Source: an uncultured Gemmatimonadota bacterium | GTDB taxonomy: Bacteria > Latescibacterota > UBA2968 > UBA8231 | Direction of reading: 5' to 3' | DNA: 62,038 nucleotides | Assembly: GCA_903893785.1 (NCBI GenBank) | Contig: CAITNQ010000238.1 | Span: 1 to 62,038 of the forward strand | In this document: piece by piece, positions 17,338-24,741 of the stretch | Layout of the letters: the number at the start of each line of letters is the position of its first letter | Numbering within the stretch: the stretch's first letter is position 1 | Made by a program: the position numbers and the translations under genes | Notes under the pieces: model-generated | Told to the model about the DNA's origin: nothing | The model's database searches: none | The model's input: the letters and a program-made list of their open reading frames with translations, nothing else

Positions 17338-17952
17338 CTACAACTCGATGAAGTAGCGGCTGGGCACGAACCCTTCAGCGTGCCGTACCCGCCCTTGAAT
17401 GCCGCGGAAACTGGTCGCCGCGCGTGATATGTCGAGGATGCTCATGCCTTCGATGTTGGTCCTCGCCACCTGCGATACGTGGGCTTCCAGGGCGGCCAGC
17501 TTCTGGTGCAGAACGCGCCCCACGTTGACAAAAACGCTCGGTGAGAAGCCGTTTGACGACAAGCCCTCGAAGTGCAGCAGGCTGGGAACCGAACGGGCCG
17601 CCGGGACCACGGCCCGAGCCACCTGGCGGTGGTCCTGGTGCGTGTCGTCGACGTAGTGCGTGTAGACGATCCCGGGGTCCACGCCACGGACGACGCCCTC
17701 GATGGCGGCGATGGTTTCGCGGTTGCACTCGAAACGGGTGTCGGGATAGGCCATGAAGCGCACGTCCGCAGCACCCAGAATGCGGGCGGCCTCGCGCTGC
17801 TCCTGCCGGCGCAGTTCGGGATCACCGCCCTGGCTGCCGTCGGTGACGATGGCCAGATGGACCTGGTCGCCGCGCTGGACGTGCCGCAACAGGGCGCCGC
17901 CGCAGCCGTACTCCAGGTCGTCGGGGTGAGCGCCAATGGCCAGAATGCGCAT
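17338..17952 (-). CDS. PIG-L/LmbE-family N-acetylsugar deacetylase
   Basis: 204 residues, ATG 17952. The zinc motif IGAHPDDLEYGCGG lies at residues 6-19 and the second metal ligand at DDTHQDHRQVA near 108, both standard for this family. Members remove acetyl groups from N-acetylglucosamine-type substrates or conjugates. In this operon it probably deacetylates an acetamido sugar during polysaccharide assembly, giving a free amine. It follows the WbqC gene by 13 bases. Confidence 0.85.
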   Translation of the reverse strand: MRILAIGAHPDDLEYGCGGALLRHVQRGDQVHLAIVTDGSQGGDPELRRQEQREAARILGAADVRFMAYPDTRFECNRETIAAIEGVVRGVDPGIVYTHYVDDTHQDHRQVARAVVPAARSVPSLLHFEGLSSNGFSPSVFVNVGRVLHQKLAALEAHVSQVARTNIEGMSILDISRAATSFRGIQGRVRHAEGFVPSRYFIEL

Positions 17953-17965
17953 GGTCTGTCTCCGT

Positions 17966-18664
17966 TCAGGCGGTTTCCAGTGGTCGGCGGCCACGCCGGA
18001 GAATGTCACCCGCTTCGTCGCCACAGTTGAGCACCAGGTCGACAGCGGACAGGTGCGACGCGAAGGCGCCGAACAGCTGCGGGTACGGCTCGGGCTGGTA
18101 GTGCTGAAAGACCACGTCGATACCGGCGGCGGCGAACTGCGACAGGTCCATGTAGGTACGGCCATCGGCACCGGACAGATAGGCATCAGCGCCCACGGTC
18201 CGGCAGATCGCCACCAGACGCGCCGTGGGCTCTTCAGGCAGCACCATGGCCGAAGCGCGGACCACGGGCGTGTTCACGTCCAGGCGGCGCCGGAGCCATT
18301 CCACTGAGGCCAGGTTAGCCGCCACCAGACCGGTCGGATCGGCGGCGTACAGGCTCTCCACCTCCGGCCAGACCGCGGCCCAGGCCCGAGCCCGGGCGTA
18401 GTTGGTGCGCAGCGCCTGCAGGTGCTTGTGTTGCCAGCGGACGGCGCGGTTCACCTGCACGTCCAGTAACCGCGACGGGAACTGATGTAGCACGGGCACC
18501 GTCAGCCACTGCAGGCCGCTGACGGCTTTGATGCGGTTCCGGTTCTGCCACTCATTCTTCTTGAACTGGACCACGTCCAGGACGACAAAGCAGTCGGCCT
18601 GGTCCATCTTGTCGAAGTAACCCAACCAGGGCATGAACTGAGGTTGATGCACGGCGACGATCAC
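17966..18664 (-). CDS. WbqC-like family protein
   Basis: 232 residues from GTG 18664, which overlaps the upstream stop as GTGA. The opening VAVHQPQFMPWLGYFDKM and the following QFKKNEWQNRNRIK are hallmark segments of the WbqC family. The family recurs in O-antigen and other surface-sugar clusters; its exact chemistry is poorly defined and an acyl- or amino-modifying role has been suggested. It stands between the PHP-like gene and the deacetylase, so it probably helps to build or decorate an unusual sugar. The length is typical. Confidence 0.8.
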   Translation of the reverse strand: MIVAVHQPQFMPWLGYFDKMDQADCFVVLDVVQFKKNEWQNRNRIKAVSGLQWLTVPVLHQFPSRLLDVQVNRAVRWQHKHLQALRTNYARARAWAAVWPEVESLYAADPTGLVAANLASVEWLRRRLDVNTPVVRASAMVLPEEPTARLVAICRTVGADAYLSGADGRTYMDLSQFAAAGIDVVFQHYQPEPYPQLFGAFASHLSAVDLVLNCGDEAGDILRRGRRPLETA

Positions 18665-20145
18665 GGCGCCTCCGCGACGGCGAAGATGGGGTTGCTGACC
18701 AGGCGCGACGACGGGGTTTGCACCAACAGCCGGTACCATGTCTTCTCACCAGGGGCCAGCGCCGCCTCGACGCGCCCCACGGTGAAGGGCGTGGTGCCGC
18801 TGAGACGCTCGATCACCTGTCCGCCGCGCACCAGGCGGACCTCCACGGGTTCCGCGCCGCCGTCGTAACGCCCAACGGTGGCGTGAACGCGGACCTGCCC
18901 GGCAGACGGCACCGTGGCGCCCGTCTCCCCTTGGCCCAGTCGGGTCGACACCGTGAAGCCGTCCAGCGTCAACCAGGAGTCGGCGCCGCGAACCGCGTAG
19001 CAGCGACCGGCGCGCAACGCCTCCAGCACCGCCGCCGCCGTTGGCTGGCGCGCCCACACCACGGTCAAGATATCGTCCAGGCGCAGGTGACGGGCGGGAT
19101 CCTCGCCGTGGTAGTCGGCTTCGCCGACGCCCCATACGGGACGTGGCCGTTCGCCGTCGAGGTACTGCCGCAGGGTCTGGTCCCAGACTCCCCCGGGCTC
19201 CACTGCCACCGCACGGTCCCCGTACAGGGCAGCGAAACCCGTGTACCGATCCGTGTTCAGCAGATCCTCGGCGTGCGGCGATGTCTGGCTGGTGACGCGC
19301 ACGCGACCACCGAGGAGCTCCACCGGGGGCAGTGTGGAACGGCTCTCCGGGTGGGCCCAGAAGACCAGTCCGCCCCGCTCGCGCACATAGTCTATGTAGC
19401 GTTGATAGGGGGCCGCGCCCAGGTCGCCGTGGTACGCATCCCACAGCGGCACGGTGAACGGGAAGTTGTTGACCAGGGCCAGCACCGCGATACCCATCAC
19501 GGGGTAGAGCACCCACCGGGGGTGGCGACGCCGCGCCACCCACCCGTACGCCAGACCGAGCAGGGGCCAGAGGGCCAGGAGGCTGGTCCAGTGCCACACG
19601 CCGAGATTGCCGCTGTCTATCACCGGTAGGCGGCGGTAAAATTCGGGCCGCCCCAGGCCGACACTGACCAGATGCTTGTTCCAGTTGTGCACTACCCAGC
19701 GCCCGGCCAGCGCGTCCACTTCCCAGTAGTAGAACGGCGCCGACTCCATCCCGTCAACCAGGACCACGCCAGGAAAGGCGGCGTTTACACGCTCGATCTC
19801 GGCCAGGTAGGCCGCGGCCGAGTAGTCGGAAAGCACAGCGCGCTCCTGGCGGCCGAAGCGCAGCAGCCGTCGCAGGAAAGGCGCACCGTACTGCACCGAC
19901 AGGATATCCGGGTCGCCCAGAATGACGACATCCACGTGACGCGACCGGGCCAGGGCCGCGATCTCTTCCAGCGACTGGGCGCCGGTGCTGAAACTGGAGT
20001 GCACGTGGAACGCCGCGCGCAGGGGCAGGTAGCCGCTGTCACCTTGGGGCAGTGCCGGCCTCGGCATCGCCAAGGCCAGGGCCAACCCCGCGAACCAGAC
20101 GCATAGCCGGCTACATCCCGCGTCAGATGGGCGCTGTCGCTGCAC
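18661..20145 (-). CDS. PHP-like membrane or exported protein with degenerate metal site
   Basis: 494 residues from GTG 20145 with a good GAGGAG site; it overlaps the previous gene by 23 bases. The N-terminus has a signal-like helix (about 14-30). The following AFHVHSSFSTG matches PHP motif 1, but motif 2 reads ILGDPD rather than the usual TDH, and the site continues VDGMESAPF, FWAHPES and WGVGEADYHGED. Two further membrane helices sit near residues 185-200 and 212-232, splitting the PHP fold. The C-terminal ~120 residues look like a beta-sandwich. It probably acts outside or at the membrane on a phosphodiester or sugar phosphate, if it is catalytic at all. Confidence 0.65.
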   Translation of the reverse strand: MQRQRPSDAGCSRLCVWFAGLALALAMPRPALPQGDSGYLPLRAAFHVHSSFSTGAQSLEEIAALARSRHVDVVILGDPDILSVQYGAPFLRRLLRFGRQERAVLSDYSAAAYLAEIERVNAAFPGVVLVDGMESAPFYYWEVDALAGRWVVHNWNKHLVSVGLGRPEFYRRLPVIDSGNLGVWHWTSLLALWPLLGLAYGWVARRRHPRWVLYPVMGIAVLALVNNFPFTVPLWDAYHGDLGAAPYQRYIDYVRERGGLVFWAHPESRSTLPPVELLGGRVRVTSQTSPHAEDLLNTDRYTGFAALYGDRAVAVEPGGVWDQTLRQYLDGERPRPVWGVGEADYHGEDPARHLRLDDILTVVWARQPTAAAVLEALRAGRCYAVRGADSWLTLDGFTVSTRLGQGETGATVPSAGQVRVHATVGRYDGGAEPVEVRLVRGGQVIERLSGTTPFTVGRVEAALAPGEKTWYRLLVQTPSSRLVSNPIFAVAEAP

Positions 20146-21304
20146 GTTGCTTCTCCTCGATCAGTTCCACATACATGGTCTCGATGGCCCGCACCATGGC
20201 CGCCACGGAGAAGTGCTGCGCCTTGACGCGCGCCTGCAACCCCAGGCGCTGACGCCCGGCCGGGTCGGTGGCCAGCAGGGCGATCGCCGCCGCCAGTTCG
20301 CTGGGAGCCCGGGGCCGCACCAACAGGCCGTCGACGCCGCTGTCGACCACCGCAGGCACGCCCCCCACCGCCGTGGCGATCACGGCCAGCCCGCTCCCCA
20401 TGGCTTCGACCAATGCCCGTCCCATGCCCTCGTTGTACGATGGCAGCACGAAGATGTCCATGGCCGCCAGCAGCCGCGGCACGTCGGCACGCCATCCCGC
20501 GAAACAGACCTGGTCACGCACTCCCAGCGCGGCCGCCCGGGCCGTCAGCGAAGCCCGCTCTTCGCCGTCGCCAACCAGCAGCAACCGGATCCGGGGATCG
20601 CCCAGCGCCGCCACCGCGGCCACCAGATCGACCTGGCCCTTGACCGCCGTCAACCGGCCAACAGTACCCACCACGACACTGCTCGCCGGCAGCCCCAGTT
20701 CAGCGCGTGTCCGAAGCCCGGTACCCGCGTCCACCGCCAGCGCCTCCAGGTCCACGCCGCTGTGAACGACGCGGAACCGCGCCGCCGTCCCGATACCCAG
20801 CTCCAGGTGATCGCGGACCTCGCGCGGTGTCAGCGCCACCAGCCTGTCGGTGTGGATCGCGGCCCAACGCTCCGCGCCGACGAAGAGTGCCGTCAGCAGC
20901 CGGCCATGGTACCCGTAGAAGACGTGCCCATGGGGCGTATGGACCACGGCCGGTACGCGCAGCAGCGCGGCCGCCAGGCGGCCCAGGAAACCGGCTTTGG
21001 ACGTATGGGTGTGCACCAGGCGGTAGCGGCCACGGCGCATCAGCGCCACCAGTTCGCGCAGGGCCCGAACATCAGCCAGCGGTCGCAGCGGCCGCACCAG
21101 GTGTGGCACGGCCAGCACCGGCAGTCCGCGCCCCCGCACTTCCTCCCAAGCCGCGCCGCCGGCTTGGGGACTAGGCCCCGTGGCCAGGCTCACGGCAAAG
21201 CGTTCCCGGCTCAACCGAGCCGCCGTCAACAGGGTATTGTCGGCAGAGCCACCGCGGTCAAGTCGCGTGATTACGTGCAGTACCGGCACCGCCGTCACGG
21301 GCAT
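20123..21304 (-). CDS. GT4 glycosyltransferase
   Basis: 393 residues from ATG 21304 (GGGAGG just before it). It is a GT-B retaining transferase. The N-terminal VLHVITRLDRGGSADNTLL is the acceptor-side glycine loop. VGRLTAVKGQVDLV near 215 and the donor-site E-x7-E motif SYNEGMGRALVEAMGSG near 300 mark the nucleotide-sugar side. It transfers a sugar from a nucleotide donor to the growing lipid-linked repeat unit in the cytoplasm. The first of its helices is similar to EpsD-like enzymes. Its start overlaps the upstream gene by 10 bases. Confidence 0.85.
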   Translation of the reverse strand: MPVTAVPVLHVITRLDRGGSADNTLLTAARLSRERFAVSLATGPSPQAGGAAWEEVRGRGLPVLAVPHLVRPLRPLADVRALRELVALMRRGRYRLVHTHTSKAGFLGRLAAALLRVPAVVHTPHGHVFYGYHGRLLTALFVGAERWAAIHTDRLVALTPREVRDHLELGIGTAARFRVVHSGVDLEALAVDAGTGLRTRAELGLPASSVVVGTVGRLTAVKGQVDLVAAVAALGDPRIRLLLVGDGEERASLTARAAALGVRDQVCFAGWRADVPRLLAAMDIFVLPSYNEGMGRALVEAMGSGLAVIATAVGGVPAVVDSGVDGLLVRPRAPSELAAAIALLATDPAGRQRLGLQARVKAQHFSVAAMVRAIETMYVELIEEKQRAATAPI

Positions 21305-22449
21305 GCCTCCCACAGGCGCTGTGCCTGGACGGTCGGGCTGAAATCGTGGGCGGCCCGGACGCGGCCCTGGGTCGCCAGGCGGGTCCGGAGCTCGGTGTCG
21401 CACAACAGGCGCAGCAAGGCCGCCCCGGTGTCGGCCACGCTTTCGGGGTCGACGAGAAGTCCGGTTTCACCATCGACGACGGCGTCCTCAACCCCGCCCG
21501 AACGCCCGCCCACGACCGCCAGGCCGGCGGCATTGGCTTCCAGGTACACGATCCCGAAGCCCTCCACGTCACCCGCCGCGACTCGGTGCCGACTGACCAT
21601 GGCGAACACGTCGGCGGCCGCGTACAGACCGGCCAATTCACCCTCGGCCGCAAAGCCCCGGAATTCCACGCGATCGGCCACGCCCAGGGCCCGCGCCAGT
21701 TCGACCAGTTGCCGTCCCTGCGGCCCGGAGCCCACGACCACGTAACGGACTGAGGGCACCACCGCGGCGATCTGCGGCAAGGCGCGGATAACGGTGTCCT
21801 GGCCCTTGCGCTCGACCAGCCGACCCACTGAAAGGATAATCGCGTCCCTCTCCCAGCCCAGCGACCGCCGCCGAACATCACGATCAGGCAGCGCGGCGAA
21901 GCGCTGCATGTCCACCGGCGGATGGACCACGACGATCCGTTCGCGTGGCACGCCACAGCTGGCCACGGCCGCGGCTGAGAAGCGGCTGTTGACGACGACG
22001 CGGTGGGCCCGGCTCAGAATGCGCTGCAGCAGCGGCCCCCACGGCAGGCGGTGACGGAACTCCAGCAGGTCGGCGCCGTGGACGTACGGGTAGTACCGGC
22101 GGCGAAGCCCACCGCGGCTGCACGCCCAACCGACCAGGCCGGCCGACAGCACCTGGCCACAGTGGAGACTGCCCACCCGGCCGTGCCGGCACAGGGGTTC
22201 GACCCGCGCCATCAGCAGCATGGTTCGCGCCAACTGCCGCAACCGCCCTGATCCCAATGGCAGCCGAATGCGGCGCACGGGCAACGGCAACGCCGCGTCG
22301 TACACCTCGCTGCCGGGCAGGGCCGGGGCGAGCACCACGGCGGCACCGGGCGGCAGCGCCGACCACACCGAACTGAGGTAGCGCGACTGGCCGCCGGGCA
22401 CGGGTGGGAAGTCACTGCTGACGAGCAACGCGGGCGGGCCATCGCTCAT
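21295..22449 (-). CDS. GT4 glycosyltransferase
   Basis: 384 residues from ATG 22449, with a 4-base ATGA overlap with the upstream stop. GT-B signatures: DFPPVPGGQSRYLSSV near 14, ILSVGRLVERKGQDTVI near 205, and EGFGIVYLEANAAG (E-x7-E) near 295. It is one of four stand-alone GT4 enzymes in the operon, together with the GT4 domain of the flippase fusion. The number suggests a repeat unit of about five or six sugars. Sugar and linkage specificity cannot be read from sequence. Confidence 0.85.
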   Translation of the reverse strand: MSDGPPALLVSSDFPPVPGGQSRYLSSVWSALPPGAAVVLAPALPGSEVYDAALPLPVRRIRLPLGSGRLRQLARTMLLMARVEPLCRHGRVGSLHCGQVLSAGLVGWACSRGGLRRRYYPYVHGADLLEFRHRLPWGPLLQRILSRAHRVVVNSRFSAAAVASCGVPRERIVVVHPPVDMQRFAALPDRDVRRRSLGWERDAIILSVGRLVERKGQDTVIRALPQIAAVVPSVRYVVVGSGPQGRQLVELARALGVADRVEFRGFAAEGELAGLYAAADVFAMVSRHRVAAGDVEGFGIVYLEANAAGLAVVGGRSGGVEDAVVDGETGLLVDPESVADTGAALLRLLCDTELRTRLATQGRVRAAHDFSPTVQAQRLWEACP

Positions 22450-23573
22450 GCAGTCCCCCGTTCGACCAACGACTCGAGGTGGCGGACCTGGGCCGTGCAG
22501 CAATCGCTGGCAGCGAACCGGGCCGCCCGCTCCAGGCCGCGTTGGCGCAGGCGCGCACGAAGCTGCGCGTCCGTCATCAACCGCGCCAAGGCCTGGCTGA
22601 AGGCACCTGGGTCATCCGGGTCGACCGGCAGGGCTGCGTCGCCCACTACCTCCGGGATGCTGGTGCGGTCCGAGGCCACCACCGGCGTTCCGCACGCCAT
22701 GGCCTCCAAGGGCGGCAAGCCAAAGCCTTCGTACCGGGACGGGAACGCAAAACCCAGCGCAGCCCGGTACAGCCCGGGCAGGTCAGCTTCGTCCACGGCG
22801 CCGATGAAGCGCACATCCGCGGCACAGCCCAGTTGGCGCGCCAGGGCCAACAGCGGCGCGCGCCACCGATCCTCGCGGCCCGCAAGGACCAGTTGGTGGG
22901 CCCTCCGCAGGGGCTCGGGCACCCGCCCCCAGGCCCGCAGCAGCCCATCAACATTCTTGTGCGGTTTGAAATTGCCAACGTACAGAATATACGGTTTGCC
23001 GATGCCGTAGCCTGAGCGCAGCCCCGCCTCGGCGGCCGGGTCACGGGCCGGGCTGTACGCGGGGCTGACGCCGAGGGGCGCGACGCGCAACCGGGCGTCC
23101 GGAGCGCCGAGGAGGCGCACCGCGTCCCGGGCCGACCACTGCGAATCGGCGAAGATCAGGTCGGCGCGGCGCACCACCCGTCGCGCCATGGCCCGGAAGG
23201 CACAGCGCACCGGGCGCTGGTGCCAAAGGTTGTACTCGGGAAGGACGAGGAACATCAGGTCGTGGATGGTGATCACCAGGCGGCAGTGTACAGACACCGG
23301 CCCCTTGACGTAGGGCGACAGGAACACGTCGAGTTGGTCCTCGCGGGCCAGTGAAGGCAGTACCACCTGGTCCCACCACATCGTTGCGGCCTCGGGCGCG
23401 ACCCGCACCGCTCCGGCTGGCAGGTCGGTGACATCGGTCGTCCGATTGGCGTACAGGAACACCTCGTGGGCTGGCCGGTGCGCGGCCAGGCACGCCAGCA
23501 GTTGCCTGAGCCAGCGACCGATCCCGGTCCTGCGGCCCTGTTGAAGCTCGCGCACATCGATGCCCAACCGCAT
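22446..23573 (-). CDS. GT4 glycosyltransferase (mannosyltransferase-like)
   Basis: 375 residues from ATG 23573. It opens LGIDVRELQQGRRTGIGRWL and carries ITIHDLMFLVLPEYN, VGNFKPHKNVDGLL and FPSRYEGFGLPPLEAMACG. This set is typical of the GT4 branch that includes many mannosyl- and rhamnosyl-transferases. The E-x7-E motif is intact. It starts one base past the upstream gene's stop, so coupling is tight. The role is addition of one sugar to the undecaprenyl-linked repeat unit. Confidence 0.85.
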   Translation of the reverse strand: MRLGIDVRELQQGRRTGIGRWLRQLLACLAAHRPAHEVFLYANRTTDVTDLPAGAVRVAPEAATMWWDQVVLPSLAREDQLDVFLSPYVKGPVSVHCRLVITIHDLMFLVLPEYNLWHQRPVRCAFRAMARRVVRRADLIFADSQWSARDAVRLLGAPDARLRVAPLGVSPAYSPARDPAAEAGLRSGYGIGKPYILYVGNFKPHKNVDGLLRAWGRVPEPLRRAHQLVLAGREDRWRAPLLALARQLGCAADVRFIGAVDEADLPGLYRAALGFAFPSRYEGFGLPPLEAMACGTPVVASDRTSIPEVVGDAALPVDPDDPGAFSQALARLMTDAQLRARLRQRGLERAARFAASDCCTAQVRHLESLVERGTA

Positions 23574-23574
23574 C

Positions 23575-24741
23575 TCAGCCCGCTCCCTGGCCGGGCGGTC
23601 GCCCCAGTGGGCCCGCGCCAGGTTCAGCCCCGGGCGGGAGCGCCACCGGGTCGTCTCCCCACAGCTCCTCGTACACGCCCTCAACGGCGCAGGCATGCGC
23701 GGCAAGGCTGAAGTGGGCCGTGGCGCGCTGCCGGCCGGCCGCGCCCATGGCCTGCGCCGTTGCCGGATCGCTGAGCAGCCGGCCGATGGCCGCCGCCATT
23801 TCCGCCACACACCCGACCGGTACCAGGTAGCCGGTAACACCGGGTACGACGATCTCCGGAATGCCGCCGGCCGCCGTGGCCACCACCGGGCGGCCGGCCG
23901 CCATGGCCTCGATGACGACGCGACCAAAGGGCTCGCCGTCCGAAGCGAGCACCAACACATCGAGCAGGTGCATCAGACCCGGAACATCACCACAGAACCC
24001 CAAGAACAGCAGGCGGGGGCCAAGACCGAGTTCGCGGGCCAGATCCCGAAGCTGGTTCTCGTGCCGGCGGGCGGGGTCCGGGTCGGTCCCGGCCACGACG
24101 AAATGCGCCTCGGGCCACGGTCCCGTCAACATGGCGACGGCCCGCAGGAAATCCGGGTAGCGTTTCCAGGGCAGCAGTTGGGCCACCATGCCGACCACCG
24201 GCCCGGCGCCCAGACCCAGCTGCCGACGCCAGGCAGCCGCGTCACCGACGCTGAACCGGTCGATGTCGACCCCGTTGTGGATCGTCCGCACCCGCCCGGC
24301 GGCCGGGAAACGTGCCGCTACCGCGCCCGACACGGCAATGACGCGGCTGGCGGCACGACGCAACACCGCATCCCAAGGCGGATCGCGGTCGGTCACCCGC
24401 ACGTGCCACACAGTCGGGCAGCCGGCCAAGCGCCCGGCCGCAGCGGTGTAGCCCATGGCCCGCGAGCTGTTGGCGTGCAGCAGAGACGGAGCGTGGGCCC
24501 GCGCCAGCCGCGCCAGAGCCAGGACGGCGCGTACGCCACCGGCCAGGTGGCGCGGTCGTAGCGGCGGCATGGGCACCAGGTGCACCGGCGCCACGCTGGC
24601 GGCCGCCCGCGACAGCGCCCCGGGGCCACCGCAGACGATAACCGGGCGGGTACGCGGGAGCGCCTGGGCCAGCGCCAGCAGGCTCATCTGGCCGCCGCCC
24701 AACAGGTCCTGGTGGTGGTCGATCAGCAGCACGCGTCGCAT
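23575..24741 (-). CDS. GT4 glycosyltransferase
   Basis: 388 residues, ATG 24741, overlapping the upstream fusion gene by 19 bases. Glycine loop LLGGGQMSLLALAQ near 14, HANSSRAMGYTAA near 89, VGMVAQLLPWKRYPDFL near 183 and SDGEPFGRVVIEAMAAG near 268 define a complete GT-B enzyme with an intact E-x7-E. The last 25 residues are a Pro/Gly-rich tail with no fold. It acts on the cytoplasmic face in repeat-unit assembly. Confidence 0.85.
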   Translation of the reverse strand: MRRVLLIDHHQDLLGGGQMSLLALAQALPRTRPVIVCGGPGALSRAAASVAPVHLVPMPPLRPRHLAGGVRAVLALARLARAHAPSLLHANSSRAMGYTAAAGRLAGCPTVWHVRVTDRDPPWDAVLRRAASRVIAVSGAVAARFPAAGRVRTIHNGVDIDRFSVGDAAAWRRQLGLGAGPVVGMVAQLLPWKRYPDFLRAVAMLTGPWPEAHFVVAGTDPDPARRHENQLRDLARELGLGPRLLFLGFCGDVPGLMHLLDVLVLASDGEPFGRVVIEAMAAGRPVVATAAGGIPEIVVPGVTGYLVPVGCVAEMAAAIGRLLSDPATAQAMGAAGRQRATAHFSLAAHACAVEGVYEELWGDDPVALPPGAEPGAGPLGRPPGQGAG

